Notes: generated by a model not told the origin, from the letters alone. Counted from the first letter of the stretch, positions 35,901 to 47,456 are shown. The stretch: DNA of 64,000 nucleotides from Trissonchulus latispiculum (GCA_030248195.1 JASAND010028444.1:1-64000); one strand, 5' to 3'. Program-made: numbers and translations.

Positions 35901-37961
35901 CTAGCAGACAAGTAAAAATTTTGAATTTTAACCTTATAATGCAAGTAAGAGGTACAGAATTTGCAAACTGCATTAAAGTATATGTAGATCACAATCTATA
36001 ATCAAGAATGCCTTCGGAAACTTTCAAAACTTCAGAACGGTATCATCCATGATATTAATAATTTGTATGGACTCCTAAGACAGACCTTTTGGCGTAAACT
36101 CAACTGCATTCCCTATACAACAACCTGTGAACAAACCTCAGCAATCTGCTTCTGCCACTGGGACTGCTGAACCTGTAAGGAGTGTCGAAGCTTCAGCTCA
36201 GGAAAGCCAAGCATCTGAACAGGAAGCATCTGTTTTGGGTCCGGATTCTCCTTGACTGCCTGAAACCACAGCAATGGATCCATGCCTAAACAACAAAATA
36301 TCACAGATGTCACAGTAAATGCAAAAGTAAATGATGTCAGATAATGTCACAGTAAACTTTAAAAAATATTAATTCCCTTTATTGTTTTGATACAGCTCCA
36401 AGTCAAGGCACTTGAATTTATGATGCCAATTATTGTCAATTACAAAATATATGTGAATGGTTAAGAGTAACATGTGGCTAAATTAAGTAAAGCAACACAA
36501 ACCATAGGTTGCACACGCAGAAAGGGCATAGTATTCAGGGCTGCTTCAAACTTGCAGTTGCCGAAAGGTTTATGGCTGGCAGTGTAATATACATTCGCTG
36601 TGGAGATACTGTACTATCAATGCTATAACAACGTTAACTCGACATTGGAAATCTATACACTAACCAGAAGGTGGGTTATTAAGATAATTGTTAAGCGCCT
36701 CTTCACTGAGATCAACCTTCAGAAAGACATTGGCCACTGCCAGCTGACTCTCCAGTTGAGGTTTGATCGCAGCTCCCATCAGGAAAGCCAACAGCTCAGA
36801 GGCGGGAACTCGTCGTTTTAAACCAGTGTTCAAGTCGGTCTCCGTAACAAACACTACAACTTCACACCTGAAAAGATGAATGACGTGTCCAACTAGGTCA
36901 GAAAATGATATCTTTCAGTATCTAAAGTCTAAGTATTTATAGCATCGAGTGTATTCTAGCGGAAAGTTTTAAGTGTGGGCGGCGAAAATACACACATGAA
37001 GATTTTCTTTTAACGGTCATTACTAACTTTCAACGTAATTCGCATTTGGCCGCATAAAGAACATAAATTTTCATTGAATAAATCTAACATAGCGTATTAT
37101 GCCAAACAGTGGCCCATGGGCGTTTTTCGGAATCAACAATTTTGCATTTTATTTTTGTAATCCAAAAAAGCGCCCAAGGGCGATATTTTGGACACCAATG
37201 TCAGTTTCCAGCTGGCCTGCTCAAAGACCTATGGTATGGCTTCTGAATCAGAAAACAGCTTAAAAACTCAATACTTTCTTCGGAAACTTGGTGTTGGTAA
37301 AGGGCATTGAATAATACAAAAAAGCGCCCACCGCCGAACAAACGCCCATGGGCGTTTTATTGGGTGGACCACTGTTTGGCACACTGTCTTTGTTGAATGT
37401 TAAAATTATCGTGGGACATGAAGACTCATTAATCAATGCTTATTACAGTAATTCTGTATGTGCACGTACGCTGTACCTACTTGTTTTCGGGCAACGGCTT
37501 GATGCCATCCACATGGGCCAATACATTAGGTCTGCTGCCAAACAGTCGAAAAAGGCCATCCAACAGCAGCTGCTGGTTCCGACCCGTCTCATCAGCACTC
37601 TTCCTCACAATCAGACCCACACAGCCGTGATCATTTTTGTATCCAACCGTTTTACTATAGCCAACTGTCTGAAACAACAAAAACTACAACATAATATACG
37701 TACATTTATACAATGCATAATACGATATTAGCTCGGAAACCAGATTTTATGTTTCCCGAATAAAATACTAAAAAACAACCTGTCCTACAGCAACTGAGGC
37801 ACAGCCTCAGATCAAAGCAGGAGAAAGACAATGGGTACAGTGGGTGCTCCTACACCTAGAGCCCAGTATCCAGTGAAACATGTATACGTCTGGATGTCGA
37901 AAACATGGAAACCAGGCTCGACTCTATCTGCGCCGTAAGCGTTCAAGAACAACAGAAATAC

Positions 37962-38008
<47 letters not shown>

Positions 38009-38561
38009 CACACACACACACAGAGACACACACACACACACACAGACACACACACACACACACACACAGAGAGACACACACACAGAGACACACACACAGA
38101 GACACACACACACACACAGACACACACACACACACACAGAGACACACACACAGAGACACACACAGACTGGCGTTTTTTAGTGGGGGGGCCCTCCCTCCAC
38201 TTTTGGGCAAGCCCCCACCCACTTTTTTCGGGGTCGCCCAAAAGTGTCAAAAAATTAGGTTTTTGAGGTCAAATTTTCAAAAATTTTCTCAATTTTTAGC
38301 TAATTTATGGACTTATAAGCTCATTTTAAGCTTAAAAACAGCGATTTTTTGCTTTTTACCTTAAAAATGCTAATTTTTCGCTAAAAATTTCGGTATATTT
38401 TACATTTGGCTCGCCCCCCACTTTTCGGAAGCCCCCCACTTCCCCCTCCCTAGGGGGGGGCGAAGCCCCCCCTCCACTTTCAAAACCCTAAAAAAATGAC
38501 AGACAGACAGACAGACACACACACACAGATACACACACACAGACACACACACACACAGACA

Positions 38562-38610
<49 letters not shown>

Positions 38611-38632
38611 ACAGACAGACACACACAGACAG

Positions 38633-38681
<49 letters not shown>

Positions 38682-38693
38682 GACAGACACACA

Positions 38694-38727
<34 letters not shown>

Positions 38728-41700
38728 ATGTTGCAAAGAAGAGTATTCAGGATTTCCAATGTTGTGCATCAACAGAAAAATGTCTTCAACTTGCGGCTGC
38801 AGAGAAGCGGGAAATATTTATCTTGATGCTAAATAACAAACCTTTAATCTACAAAACGGAGATTGAGCTGAAAATTCGGCTGGAGGTAGATTGGAAGCAA
38901 AATATCCCTTCCCCACGCCAACAAATGCCTGAAGTTGGTTGAATTTGGCCACAATTTCGTCTCGTTCATCTCCAAACAACAGTGGTCTTGAAATAGCAGC
39001 AGTCAGCTTAAGTAAATCTTCAGTTGCTCCTTGAGGCAAAGCAGGAGTGGCAGTAGCTAAAACAAATTAAGCACATACTAAAGCAAGGTGTTACTGCCCA
39101 GTAGATTTAATTAGACTAAATTAATATTAGTTAATTTAAAAGCTAATTAGTCTGAAAAAAGCCTCGGTCACCAAAACAAGGCGAAAACTGTTAAATTTTA
39201 AATTCACTCAAATGACACTGAATGTTTAATAAACAAATTTAAAAATCATAAAAATAGCCTCAACTCAACAAAAATTTAGAACATTTAGCTAACTTTTAGC
39301 CACGGTCAGTCACGGACCTTCTTGGCTTGACCACTTATCACATTAGCCTCATGCATAAACTGTCGATGGGTGCCGTGACGGCCGAGTGGTTAAGGCGTTC
39401 GACTTTGGATCCAATAGCCCGAGGTTCTTATACCCGCTGCCACAAGGCTGTCACAAATCCCCTTGAGCAAGGGACTAAGCACATATAGGTTCGCCGTGGG
39501 CTCCAGCCAACCCAGCTATCCATCCTTAATTTGTCGCTAAATGGGAGTTTGTGTAGGGCGTAAAGCCTTGAATGGTCAGCCTCCCCTTCCACGGATGCAG
39601 GCATCCTTTGAGGTGACACTCCTGGCTCTACAGCTGTGTTTCCGGCCATGAGCACCGGCAACCGTTGTCCCTGAGGCAGGGATGGGGATATTCTCTATGG
39701 GTCCTCTTTACCTTTAACTTTATAAACTGTCGATTATAAAATTCCTCAAAGTCAAATTTAAGCGAATACTAGGTGTTACGGCTCAGACACTGCGGCAAAG
39801 GTACGGAAGACTCCGGTCGTTCGTACATTACATAACTGGGTTTACTTTAGGCAAAAATAAGTGGGGGGGGGGAGAGTGGGGGGGACGCCCCCCCACACTA
39901 GCAGGGGGGGAGGTCGAAAAGTGGGGGGGGGGGAATAAAATGAGCCAAAAATGCTAAAAATGCTGTATAAATAGCCGGTTTTCCACATACACTGCTATAA
40001 CTATGCTTAAAACTGCTCAAAAATCAAGTTTTAGCACCAAAAAAAGCGATTTTCCATCAAAAATTTCCGGCGAAGCCGGAAAATTTTTGAAAATTTTGAC
40101 CAAAAATCTTTAAAATTTGGCATTTTCTGGGCACCCTATAGTGAGTGGGGGGGGGAAGCCCAAAAAAGTGGGGGGGGGGGGAACGAGTGGGGGGAGGTGC
40201 TCGAGTGGGGGGAGGGACCCAAAAAGTGGGCCCCCCGCCCCCCCAGTAAAATAAACCCAGCATAAACGTACGTATAATACGATACCTGAAGCAGCAGGCG
40301 CACCAAACGAGAATGTTGTACCTGTGGTAGCAGACGAACCAAATAAGCCACCAGATGTGGCGCCAAAGAAGCTAAAAATTAAATTTTGAACAAGCACCAG
40401 CATTGTATATATATACGTATGTTGTGGCAAGCGCGTATTACTCTGAAAAGAATGTACGTAGTATGTGGATAAAAAATAACAAAGGCACCACATCAAGGGT
40501 TTTAAGGTCATAGCTTAGGTCATGGCTTAAATTTAGGATGGCCTTGAGAACTCTGGCCGCTGAGACCTTTTGACCTAAGTTTTTCCATCGAAACCTAGTC
40601 AAATTTTGATTTTAAGTGAAATAGTGACGTTTCAAAAAGTTTCGAGTCGTCGGCGCAAGTCTGTGCATTTTCACTTAACTGCACCAAAAAGTTACATTCT
40701 CTGTTTGTATATATAGCCATGGGGGAAAAACCCACATTTTCGGATTTTGGCTGGAACTTTTTTATTATAAGGGCTATCTGAGAACTTTATATACCATCGT
40801 ACTTGGCGTACTTAGAACTTTCTTTTAAGCCTATTTGCACTTCTCTAGATTGTGCCGTTAGAGCGGTATAATGCAAAAAGTAGCGGGGGGAAAAACCCAA
40901 TGGGGGGAAAAACGTAAATGGGGGAAATAAACCCACCCCTCACAGGTCTTAAAAATTGTTCTATCGCAATTCTGACACTTCCAATGTAAAATTCAACCCT
41001 TTTTTTAGTTAAGTTAGTATGAACCAAAAAACCCGATCTAAGTAGCCTTTTTTGAGATCTCATGTGTCGTTGAAAATGCTGCATCAACTGGCCAGGTTTC
41101 ATAAAGTTTAACACATAAACATAGGGCAATTTTTGAAAAATGCTAAAAATGATGTAATTTGATAAAACTTACTATTCTATCGTGTAGAGAATGGTTTTTT
41201 ACGTAGATTTGGCTGTTAAAATCCACAATTGTACCTGTATTGGGTCCTCCAGCAGCGAAATGGCACTTTTAAGGTTTTTAGCCCCTAGCCAGCCAGGTAA
41301 GCAAAATTGTCCGAATCTGACCGCATAGGACGACGCAGCGCGCTCGATAGTACCGTGCTATAGTCTCTAATTGTTTCCGTGTCGAGTTGTTGAAAAATTT
41401 TTCAAAAAAATTTGGGTGGGTTTTTCCCCCCAAAGTTAGTTCCCCGCCATGTTTGGCAATGTGCCAGACTAACGGTACAGCGGATCGATCTAATTTTGGC
41501 TGTGTGCAAAGAGGAAGAGTTGCCATCATTGCAGATATTTGCAAAACTTTTCTAGCCCAACCCAGTCAAAAGTTACATAGGTCCAAACTTTTGGTAAATT
41601 TTTGGATGGTTGAACCAAAAAGTAGTTGTCATTTTCAAAATGTCATAAAATGAGCAGGAGTGAACCAAATGACTTGATTTTTGCATATATACGTAGGTTA

Positions 41701-42314
41701 GAAAGAGTCGCGCTTCCTGCTGCTATGTTTTGGAGCTCATATCTCCAACCCATGACCCAGGAGGCGGGTGGGTTTTTCCCCCCAAAAAGGGGGTGGGTTT
41801 TCTTCACCCCATGGCTATACTTATGTATTCAAATTATAATTGCGCTTCAATGTGTACAATTCTACGGATTTCAAAAATTTAAGCTATTTTAGATTTTAAT
41901 AGAGTTCTAATAATAATCCAATCGCGTCTTATGCTACTATCTTCCACCCTTACGAAAAGCCAGTCATAATATATATACGTATAGAAAGTTAAATGTCAGA
42001 TGTACGTACATATAAAAGGTTGTAAAAGCAAGGGTGATTGCCAAATTCAAAACGCACCCAGTAGGTCGAGACTGACTACTGAAAAGCCCCGAAGCAGGCT
42101 GACTTGATCCAAATGGGGTCGGAACAAATGGAGAGCCAGAGGTCGTTGGCTGGGAACTGAAGGATACAGCAGGGCGAGGTGTGTTGAACAAACCACCAGA
42201 TCCACCGCCGGTAGTTTGGCCAAAAGAAAAAGAACTATTGAACGGCGAAGCTCCTGCAGCAGTTGCAGGAGTAACCGTTGATCCGAAACGAGTTGACGTT
42301 CCAAACAATGACAT
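29673..42314 (-). CDS. NUP54: Nucleoporin NUP54, 9 exons
   Basis: Exons 42314-42058, 40371-40286, 39056-38842, 37668-37481, 36867-36665, 36285-36137, 30732-30625, 30341-30222 and 29915-29673 join in frame to 522 residues (vertebrate NUP54 is about 507). NUP54 sits in the central channel of the nuclear pore complex with NUP62 and NUP58. The N-terminus is an FG-repeat region ([32 protein letters not shown]). Next comes a folded middle domain with [35 protein letters not shown] and GFPELKLR. Heptad-rich helices in exons 6-9 form the coiled-coil that contacts NUP62 and NUP58. Introns 1, 2, 4 and 6 hold mobile elements; intron 6 is 5.4 kb. The start is the ATG at 42314 in the typical MSLFGTS context. 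Confidence 0.95.
31233..32966. mobile_element. Large inverted-repeat element with (TA)n ends and tandem palindromes
   Basis: (TA)n runs at 31234-31314 and 32909-32966 flank inverted arms of about 300 bp (about 31315-31650 and 32600-32908). Each arm carries several 24-bp palindromes built as TTGCGTAAA, six bases, TTTACGCAA, repeated in tandem. A separate hAT-type element (31759-32492) is inserted in the middle. The host is NUP54 intron 6. Confidence 0.8.
31759..32492. mobile_element. hAT-type non-autonomous element
   Basis: The ends CAG(A/T)GATGGAACCGGGTCAC are inverted over 20 bp with one mismatch. AGTTTTTC is duplicated exactly on both sides (31751-31758 and 32493-32500). An 8-bp duplication with CAG ends is the hAT signature. 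The interior repeats ACCCGGT motifs near both ends and has no transposase. Confidence 0.92.
33350..33686. mobile_element. Poly-G MITE family A, copy 4 (NUP54 intron 6)
   Basis: The ends CTGGACTTATTGCAG and CTAGAATAAGCCCAG are imperfect inverted repeats. The flanks GGGCG and GGGTG match at four of five bases. The internal palindrome is CCGGCGACGCCGG. Confidence 0.8.
34509..34690 (-). CDS. Possible exon, weakly immunoglobulin-like
   Basis: A minus-strand frame follows an acceptor-like CTATTTCCAG and ends in TGA. It reads [17 protein letters not shown], which resembles the D-x-G-x-Y strand of Ig folds, and ends in a short hydrophobic stretch. No partner exon was identified. It lies inside NUP54 intron 6 on the same strand. 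Confidence 0.25.
34914..35496 (+). CDS. Candidate small secreted protein gene inside NUP54 intron 6
   Basis: The ATG at 34914 opens a frame with a clear signal peptide ([20 protein letters not shown], residues 2-21), followed by a Cys-containing mature region. A TATA-like CTATAAAAATG lies near 34800. The first frame stops near 35160. A second protein-like frame, starting [20 protein letters not shown] and stopping at 35494-35496, follows an acceptor-like AAATTTTCAG near 35350. A phase-0 join from CGG|GTATTC to an acceptor ending at 35331 would link the two, but the splice sites are uncertain. No family was recognised. It is opposite in strand to NUP54. Confidence 0.35.
37100..37381. mobile_element. 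MITE in NUP54 intron 4
   Basis: The ends TGCCAAACAGTGG and CCACTGTTTGGCA are exact inverted repeats. Inside are several GCCCATGGGCG palindromes. There is no coding frame, and no convincing duplication was seen. Confidence 0.75.
37964..38166. repeat. CA/CAGA microsatellite
   Basis: ACAG and CACA repeats of more than 200 bp in NUP54 intron 3. Cys/Val- or Thr/His-rich open frames here are artefacts of the repeat. Confidence 0.95.
38167..38494. mobile_element. G-rich MITE splitting the CA microsatellite
   Basis: The ends TTTTTTAGTGGGGGGG and CCACTT...CCCTAAAAAAA are inverted, with GGGCGAAGCCCCC inside. CA/CAGA repeat lies on both sides, so the element probably inserted into one array. Confidence 0.6.
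38499..38724. repeat. CA/CAGA microsatellite, second half
   Basis: Same composition as 37964-38166; ends before NUP54 exon 3 sequence. Confidence 0.95.
39368..39721 (+). mobile_element. tRNA-derived SINE with 13-bp target duplication
   Basis: ATAAACTGTCGAT lies exactly on both sides (39355-39367 and 39722-39734). The head resembles a tRNA-Ser/Leu gene, with an A box GGCCGAGTGGTTAAGGCG and a degraded B box GAGGTTCTTATACCC. The tail ends in CTTTACCTTTAACTT. This is a LINE-mobilised SINE in NUP54 intron 2. Confidence 0.88.
39836..40260. mobile_element. Poly-G MITE family A, copy 3 (NUP54 intron 2)
   Basis: CTGGGTTTACTTTA and TAAAATAAACCCAG ends, CATAA duplicated on both sides, and the internal palindrome CCGGCGAAGCCGG. 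It is close to copy 2 along the whole interior, which suggests recent activity. Confidence 0.9.
40716..41815. mobile_element. TATA-flanked non-autonomous transposon (NUP54 intron 1)
   Basis: The ends GCCATGGGGGAAAAACCCAC and GTGGGTTTTCTTCACCCCATGGC are inverted with small differences. TATA lies just outside both. GGGGGAAAAACCCA motifs recur inside. There is no transposase frame. Confidence 0.75.
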
Positions 42315-43102
42315 GACTAAAACAAAATACGTACGTATATATATGTCGAATTTTCACTCGTGAAACTGGCAATAAGGGAGAAAGGTTAGATTTTCAAGGC
42401 TGACAACGTCAAACTAGTATTAGAAAAATTTAATGGGAATTATATAAACCAAATTACGTATATACAACATAATGGGTGTTAATGACATTGTATGAATTTT
42501 AAGTCAAGGTGCCTTCATGAACTTTGACCGTACATTCGTCGTATGTTTACACCATGCTTGATTGGTGGCATGTTGAGGGCAACAACAACAACAACAACAA
42601 CCATGCTTGATTAACATATCAGATCAGATATTATTCAATAATTTCGCATACGTATATTAAAGTAATCGAATCTAATAAAATAGGAGTAGTATCTATGTAC
42701 GTATATAATTGATCTATATAATAGTAAATCCAATAACATAATAGTTTCTCCTGAATGGTTCGAAATGCAAGAGGTTTTAAAACATTGTTTTCAATAAAAT
42801 CAAATTTGCTTTACCTTACTTTACTCTTTAAAATAATATTTTCTTTTTTTGAAGGAATAATGTGGGTTTTTAAGATGGGTGGTTGTTGGTAGGCGCACAC
42901 CTTACAAAATTTTCAAGTTTCTCAAAGGCATATATATACTTCGGGATGTGCACACCCTTCAAATTACTGGGCATATTACTCAAAATAATTTCTGCTTTGG
43001 TTTCAGTCGACGAATTTTTGCATTTCCAGTTTCAGTTGCAGGCGTCAAACAATACTATTTTCAGTTTCATTTTCAGGTGCTGAGTCACTAGTGTATATAT
43101 AT

Positions 43103-43847
43103 ACAAGAACAAAAAGTGCTCCTTCGTCGCATGTAAAATACATATGAGTCTTCGTAGGCAGGTTGTACATAAGCAAAAACTAGCCTGTAAAATACATATG
43201 AGTTCCGTAGGGAGGTTGTAAATTAAGGAAAACAAGTTGCAACCGCTTAACATATGAGCCTGTCCTACAACGAGGCTCATATTGGCGTATGTCATAATAC
43301 GAATAATTTGCAGATATATATTTTACTTTTATATAAATACATACTGCACAAAGCTTTCCATTACAAATTAGCCTTCATACAATGTTGATCAGTCACTATA
43401 GTGTGCATATGCTCAATACGGTACGCCATGAGGCGCTCTGACTCACAGCCAAGTGGGAACGCAATGTGAAAGTGTTTCGAGAATGCATTAGAGGTGTGCC
43501 ATAGTGTTTCAGGAAACATCAGGTTGCATGTACAGTTCAGCTTGAGCAGTCGTAGTTCACTTTCTGTCTATTTCTTCTGAGCCCACAACGTCTATTCATT
43601 TTTCCGTAATGAGGATGAAGCTGAGGTTCTTTAATGAGGCTTTAATGTGGAATGCACTGTGACGCCAATATGAGCCTCGTTGTAGGACAGGCTCACATGT
43701 TAAGCGGTTGCAACTTGTTTTCCTTAATTTACAACCTCCCTACGGAACTCATATGAATTTTACAGGCTAGTTTTTGCTTATGTACAACCTGCCTACGAAG
43801 ACTCATATGTATTTTACATGCGACGAAGGAGCACTTTTTGTTCTTGT
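43103..43847. mobile_element. Fold-back element with 186-bp arms
   Basis: Positions 43103-43288 and 43662-43847 are near-perfect inverted copies of equal length. Each arm holds two tandem copies of a unit with GTAAAATACATATGAGT and GTAGGCAGGTTGTA. The loop is about 370 bp and non-coding. Confidence 0.88.
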
Positions 43848-44172
43848 TTTCTATTATTATACCGCCGGAGGCGGTATACTTGTAATGGGTTGACCCATCT
43901 GAATTCCTATGTTTTGCATGCAAATTGTTTGGCGCGGAGGATATCGGTCCTATCTTCAACACATGTCCCTAGTACGCAGGTTTTTTTGCCCAACAGTTTT
44001 TCTATGATTTTGTAATTTTTACAGCATTGTTATAGTCCATTTTCTTCAATTTCATTGTTCTGTAAATTGTTTTGCAAACGATCACTGTCTGCCTTTTATC
44101 ATATTACCGAAAACCGGGCGTTATTTGCCTGTCACTTGATTGGCAGAGGTTTAACCGATCAATAAATATATA

Positions 44173-45432
44173 GCAAGCTTAACAAAAAAAAATCAAAATT
44201 CGGTTTTTTGGCTGGAACTTTCGCAAAACTAAACCAAATCGATTACTTTGAGGACCCATGGATAGGTCTTGGGCTAAGCTTTAAAACCACCCCAGTTTCG
44301 TTGCTCTACGACCTACCAGTAAGTAGCAGTAGATGAAAATGTGTGATTTTTTTTTGTTAAAGGTTTAACAAAAAAAAATCACCCGTTAACAAAAAAAATC
44401 AGTGGCGGATCGGATCCCAGAGAGCAGCTAGCAACTTTTTCTCATCAGTTTTGGCTAGAGCGCACTAAATAACGTAGTTAGAACCCCAAACCGCTAGCCT
44501 AGTGCTCCAACTAAGGCAACTGACCCCGCCGAAGTCTTAGTGGTCACTGATGGCCCCCGACAGGGTCCAGTATGAAGTCTGGTGGCTCTAAAGTGCCGTT
44601 TTAAAGGCTAAAATGTTGTTTTTTCGTGTTTGTGAGTGATTATAACCTATTTCCAGGCATTTTGGCAGAGAAAATCAGAACTTCGTATGTTGGTGGGGTA
44701 TGACCCACGGTCACGTGACCCCTGCCGGACCCTTCCTGACCCTCCTGGTACCAACTGGACAGTTCAAAGTGGCTATAAACATGTCCTAGGGGGTTTTCCA
44801 GGGCGCTGAATTCAAATCTGGCATTAGTTTTTAGGTAACTATGGGCTAATACTGACTTCTGGGATCACGTTTACCGTCGGACGGTCCAGCCCCGGCTGGT
44901 TACCAGGTTGGCCTCCCAAAAGTGTCAGGCAACCTCAAAAACAACGTATATAAGGGTTTTCGAGGTCGCTGAGCTCGAATTTGACGTTAGTTTTGCTCTA
45001 GCTGCTGTTCTGACATTAGTAACAAAATATAAAAATGATTTTTTATTTGTTAAAATTTTAACAAAAAAAAAATCACCAACCCCAGGACGGCTCAGAGGTC
45101 CGACTGGGAACTTCTATATATGTATCGATAGCCCACAGTCAGGACATGTCACATGCACAATATGGGTTGCCTAGGGTTTTCCCTTAGTAAATAGCAGCCG
45201 AAATTCGAACTTCGGTCATGAACGTTTTTGAGGTCACGTTTGGGTACCCTCACTTAAAGGTCTGCCCTGAACGCATGGAGAGGGCCTAGGAGCTCAAACT
45301 CACAGGCTGTAATGTCGAGATGTGTGGCTATCACCATGCAAAAATTTGGGTCTCTGCGACTTTCCTGTGAGTCAGGGTGGGGTGATTTTTTTTTTGTTAA
45401 AATTTCGGGTGATTTTTTTTTGTTAAGCTTGC
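44173..45432. mobile_element. TATA-flanked element with GCAAGCTTAAC ends
   Basis: GCAAGCTTAACAAAAAAAAA and its inverse bound 1.26 kb, with TATA outside each end. The motif GATTTTTTTTTGTTAA and its inverse recur several times inside, near 44349, 45030 and 45382. No coding frame. Confidence 0.72.
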
Positions 45433-45616
45433 TATAGCTAATACTGCCATTAAAATTTTCGTATGAAAAGATTGATTTTGCGCTTGCACTGTATTTCTTG
45501 CATTAGTGTCTACTTTGCTTTAGAATTTACATAGAATAAATTGTTTAAAATAAACATAGATATAATTTAATCATAATTTTATTTCTAGCGGTTTAGTCAA
45601 TAAATTAAATAGTCGT

Positions 45617-45690
45617 TAGTGCCAGAGTGGTGCAGTGGTTAGAGTGTCCGCTTTGCACTGGTCCGGACGCAGATCGAATCCTTCTTCCGG
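45617..45690 (+). repeat. tRNA-like SINE head
   Basis: The A box GGTGCAGTGGTTAGAG and the B box-like CAGATCGAATCC lie at tRNA spacing. The acceptor stem does not pair, so this is a derived copy rather than a working tRNA. Confidence 0.45.
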
Positions 45691-46019
45691 CAAAAATTTT
45701 ACTTTCACAATTGAATACTTTCCAATAAATGCTTTCCAATAAAATACTGTCATTCTTTTGTCTCAGAAATCGCAAATGTTGGGGAGTTTAAACTAGTCAA
45801 ATCCTAGCGTCACAATACAGTAGAACAATATGTTCTAAGCAAAACAAACAAAACATTGAACACATAATTTTCAAACACTACGGCGGTATTTATTCCCCTT
45901 TTAAGGGGTAACTTGTTTTATATATGTATGCTCCTGAAGGTATGTATATATATAGATATCTTTCAACAGTAGCAAGCAAGCCAACCACAGCACTCCACAA
46001 CCACTTTGAGCATGCAGTT

Positions 46020-46390
46020 CTATGACAAAAGTTGCTCAGCTCGCTTAGGGCTTTCATTTGGTACCAAATTTGACCACTTTTGAAAAATTTCATTTTTGAC
46101 CGAAAATCGCCAAGTCCCAACCCTACCCCACCCCACCACAGCACTGTACAGCAACTTTGAGCATGCAGTTCTATGACAAAAGTTGCTCAGCTCGCTCAGG
46201 GCTTTCATTTGGTACCAAATTTGACCACTTTTGAAAAATTTCATTTTTGACCGAAAATCACCTAAGTCCCCACGCCACCCCACCACAGCACTTTGACCAT
46301 GCAGTTCTATGACAAAAGTTGCTCCGCTCGCTTATGGCTTTCATTTGGTACCAAACTTGACCACTTTTGAAAATTTCCATTTTTGACCCC
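46020..46390. repeat. Tandem repeat, about 135-150-bp unit, three copies, related to the 5.8-kb satellite
   Basis: CTATGACAAAAGTTGCTC recurs at about 46020, 46171 and 46307, each followed by GGGCTTTCATTTGGTACC. The same two phrases open the satellite at 5.8 kb, so both arrays share an origin. Confidence 0.85.
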
Positions 46391-46399
46391 ATGACCTCC

Positions 46400-46850
46400 C
46401 ACCGACCTGACCCTCCAGATGGCAAAGTGGAACCAGCACAGCAAGATTGGTGGGTCAGACGGCAAAACGGATACCAGGAATGAGCTGGGCGCACCAGAAA
46501 ACCCCTATAGACAATGTTTTGAGAGGCTATGTACAGTCCTATATGGTGTTCCCGGAAGTCGGTATATACCGACCGGACCCTCCAGACGGCAAAGTGGAAC
46601 CAGCACAGCAAGATGGGTGGGTCAGACGGCAAAACGGACACCGGAAATGAGCTGGGCGCACCAGAAAACCCCTATAGACAAAGTTTGGAGAGGCTTTGCA
46701 AAGCCTACTATGGACCTCCGGGAAGCGGTTCCCGACCTGACCCATCAGACGGTCAACTGGAACCAACCCAGCAACTTGGGTTACTCGGGCAGCAAAACTG
46801 ATAGCGGGAATCGATTCTCCGTCCCAAAAAACCTTTGTATGCAAAATTTG
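46400..46850. repeat. Tandem repeat, about 165-bp unit, 2-3 copies
   Basis: GACGGCAAAGTGGAACCAGC and the following GGGTCAGACGGCAAAACGGA recur near 46410, 46575 and, more diverged, 46740. A 195-codon open frame runs through the array and is explained by it. Confidence 0.8.
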
Positions 46851-47456
46851 AGCCATCCATGTAGCAAAATAAGCGAAAAATTTAAGTTCAAAGTTCAACC
46901 CAAGATTCACCAACTTTGGCCGGCCAGTACCGAAAAATTACGCACGGAGACGGAAAATCATATAGCATTTGAACGACCCCGATATGTATACTGTTTAACC
47001 ACATAGTCAGTATTGCCCCATATATAGCCCAGTCTGACTTATTAAGGCGCCTTTGAACCATACTTTTTGGCCATTTTAGCGTTTTGGCCGACTTTGGCCC
47101 CCAGCCAAAAATTTTTCCGGCTCCGGGAGGCATAAAACTAGCTTATTTTCTTATTTTTGATTTGTACTACAAGAATATATATGGGTTTCATAGGCAAAAA
47201 TTTTTCTATCTGTAGTTATTCAAGCTACAAAACCCCCTTATGAGACATCAAAAGCGACAAACCGGAAAAAAACATCACTCTCGTAAGCGATTTTTGGCAT
47301 AACTTTTTAACGGAAAGTGGTACGGGGATGAAAATTCAGGAACATACTAAACTCGACAAGTACAATTTTTTGCGCACATAATCTGCGCAGCTTCTGCGCA
47401 GCCTTGTTTTACACGGTCATTCGACCATTTTCACTCATATTATAGGGGTCGCTACC

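Larger units (their letters stand above)
43859..45911. mobile_element. Candidate hairpin-bounded element, second copy
   Basis: On the minus strand it opens with hairpin TTACCCCTTAAAAGGGGAA (45911-45893) preceded by AACAAG. It closes with ATACCGCCTCCGGCGGTAT (43877-43859) preceded by GGGTCAACCCATTACAAG. This mirrors the arrangement at 20149-21361. It contains a TATA-flanked transposon and a SINE-like head. Confidence 0.4.

Noticed and set aside
38001..38166. CRISPR-like regular repeats
   Set aside because: Simple-sequence repeat without unique spacers, in a eukaryotic intron.
37812..38759. Long Cys/Val-rich and Thr/His-rich open frames
   Set aside because: They are translations of the CA/CAGA microsatellite in several frames and carry no gene signal.
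46419..47006. 195-codon plus-strand frame
   Set aside because: Covers the 165-bp tandem repeats and repeats its own peptide; no domain or splice context.
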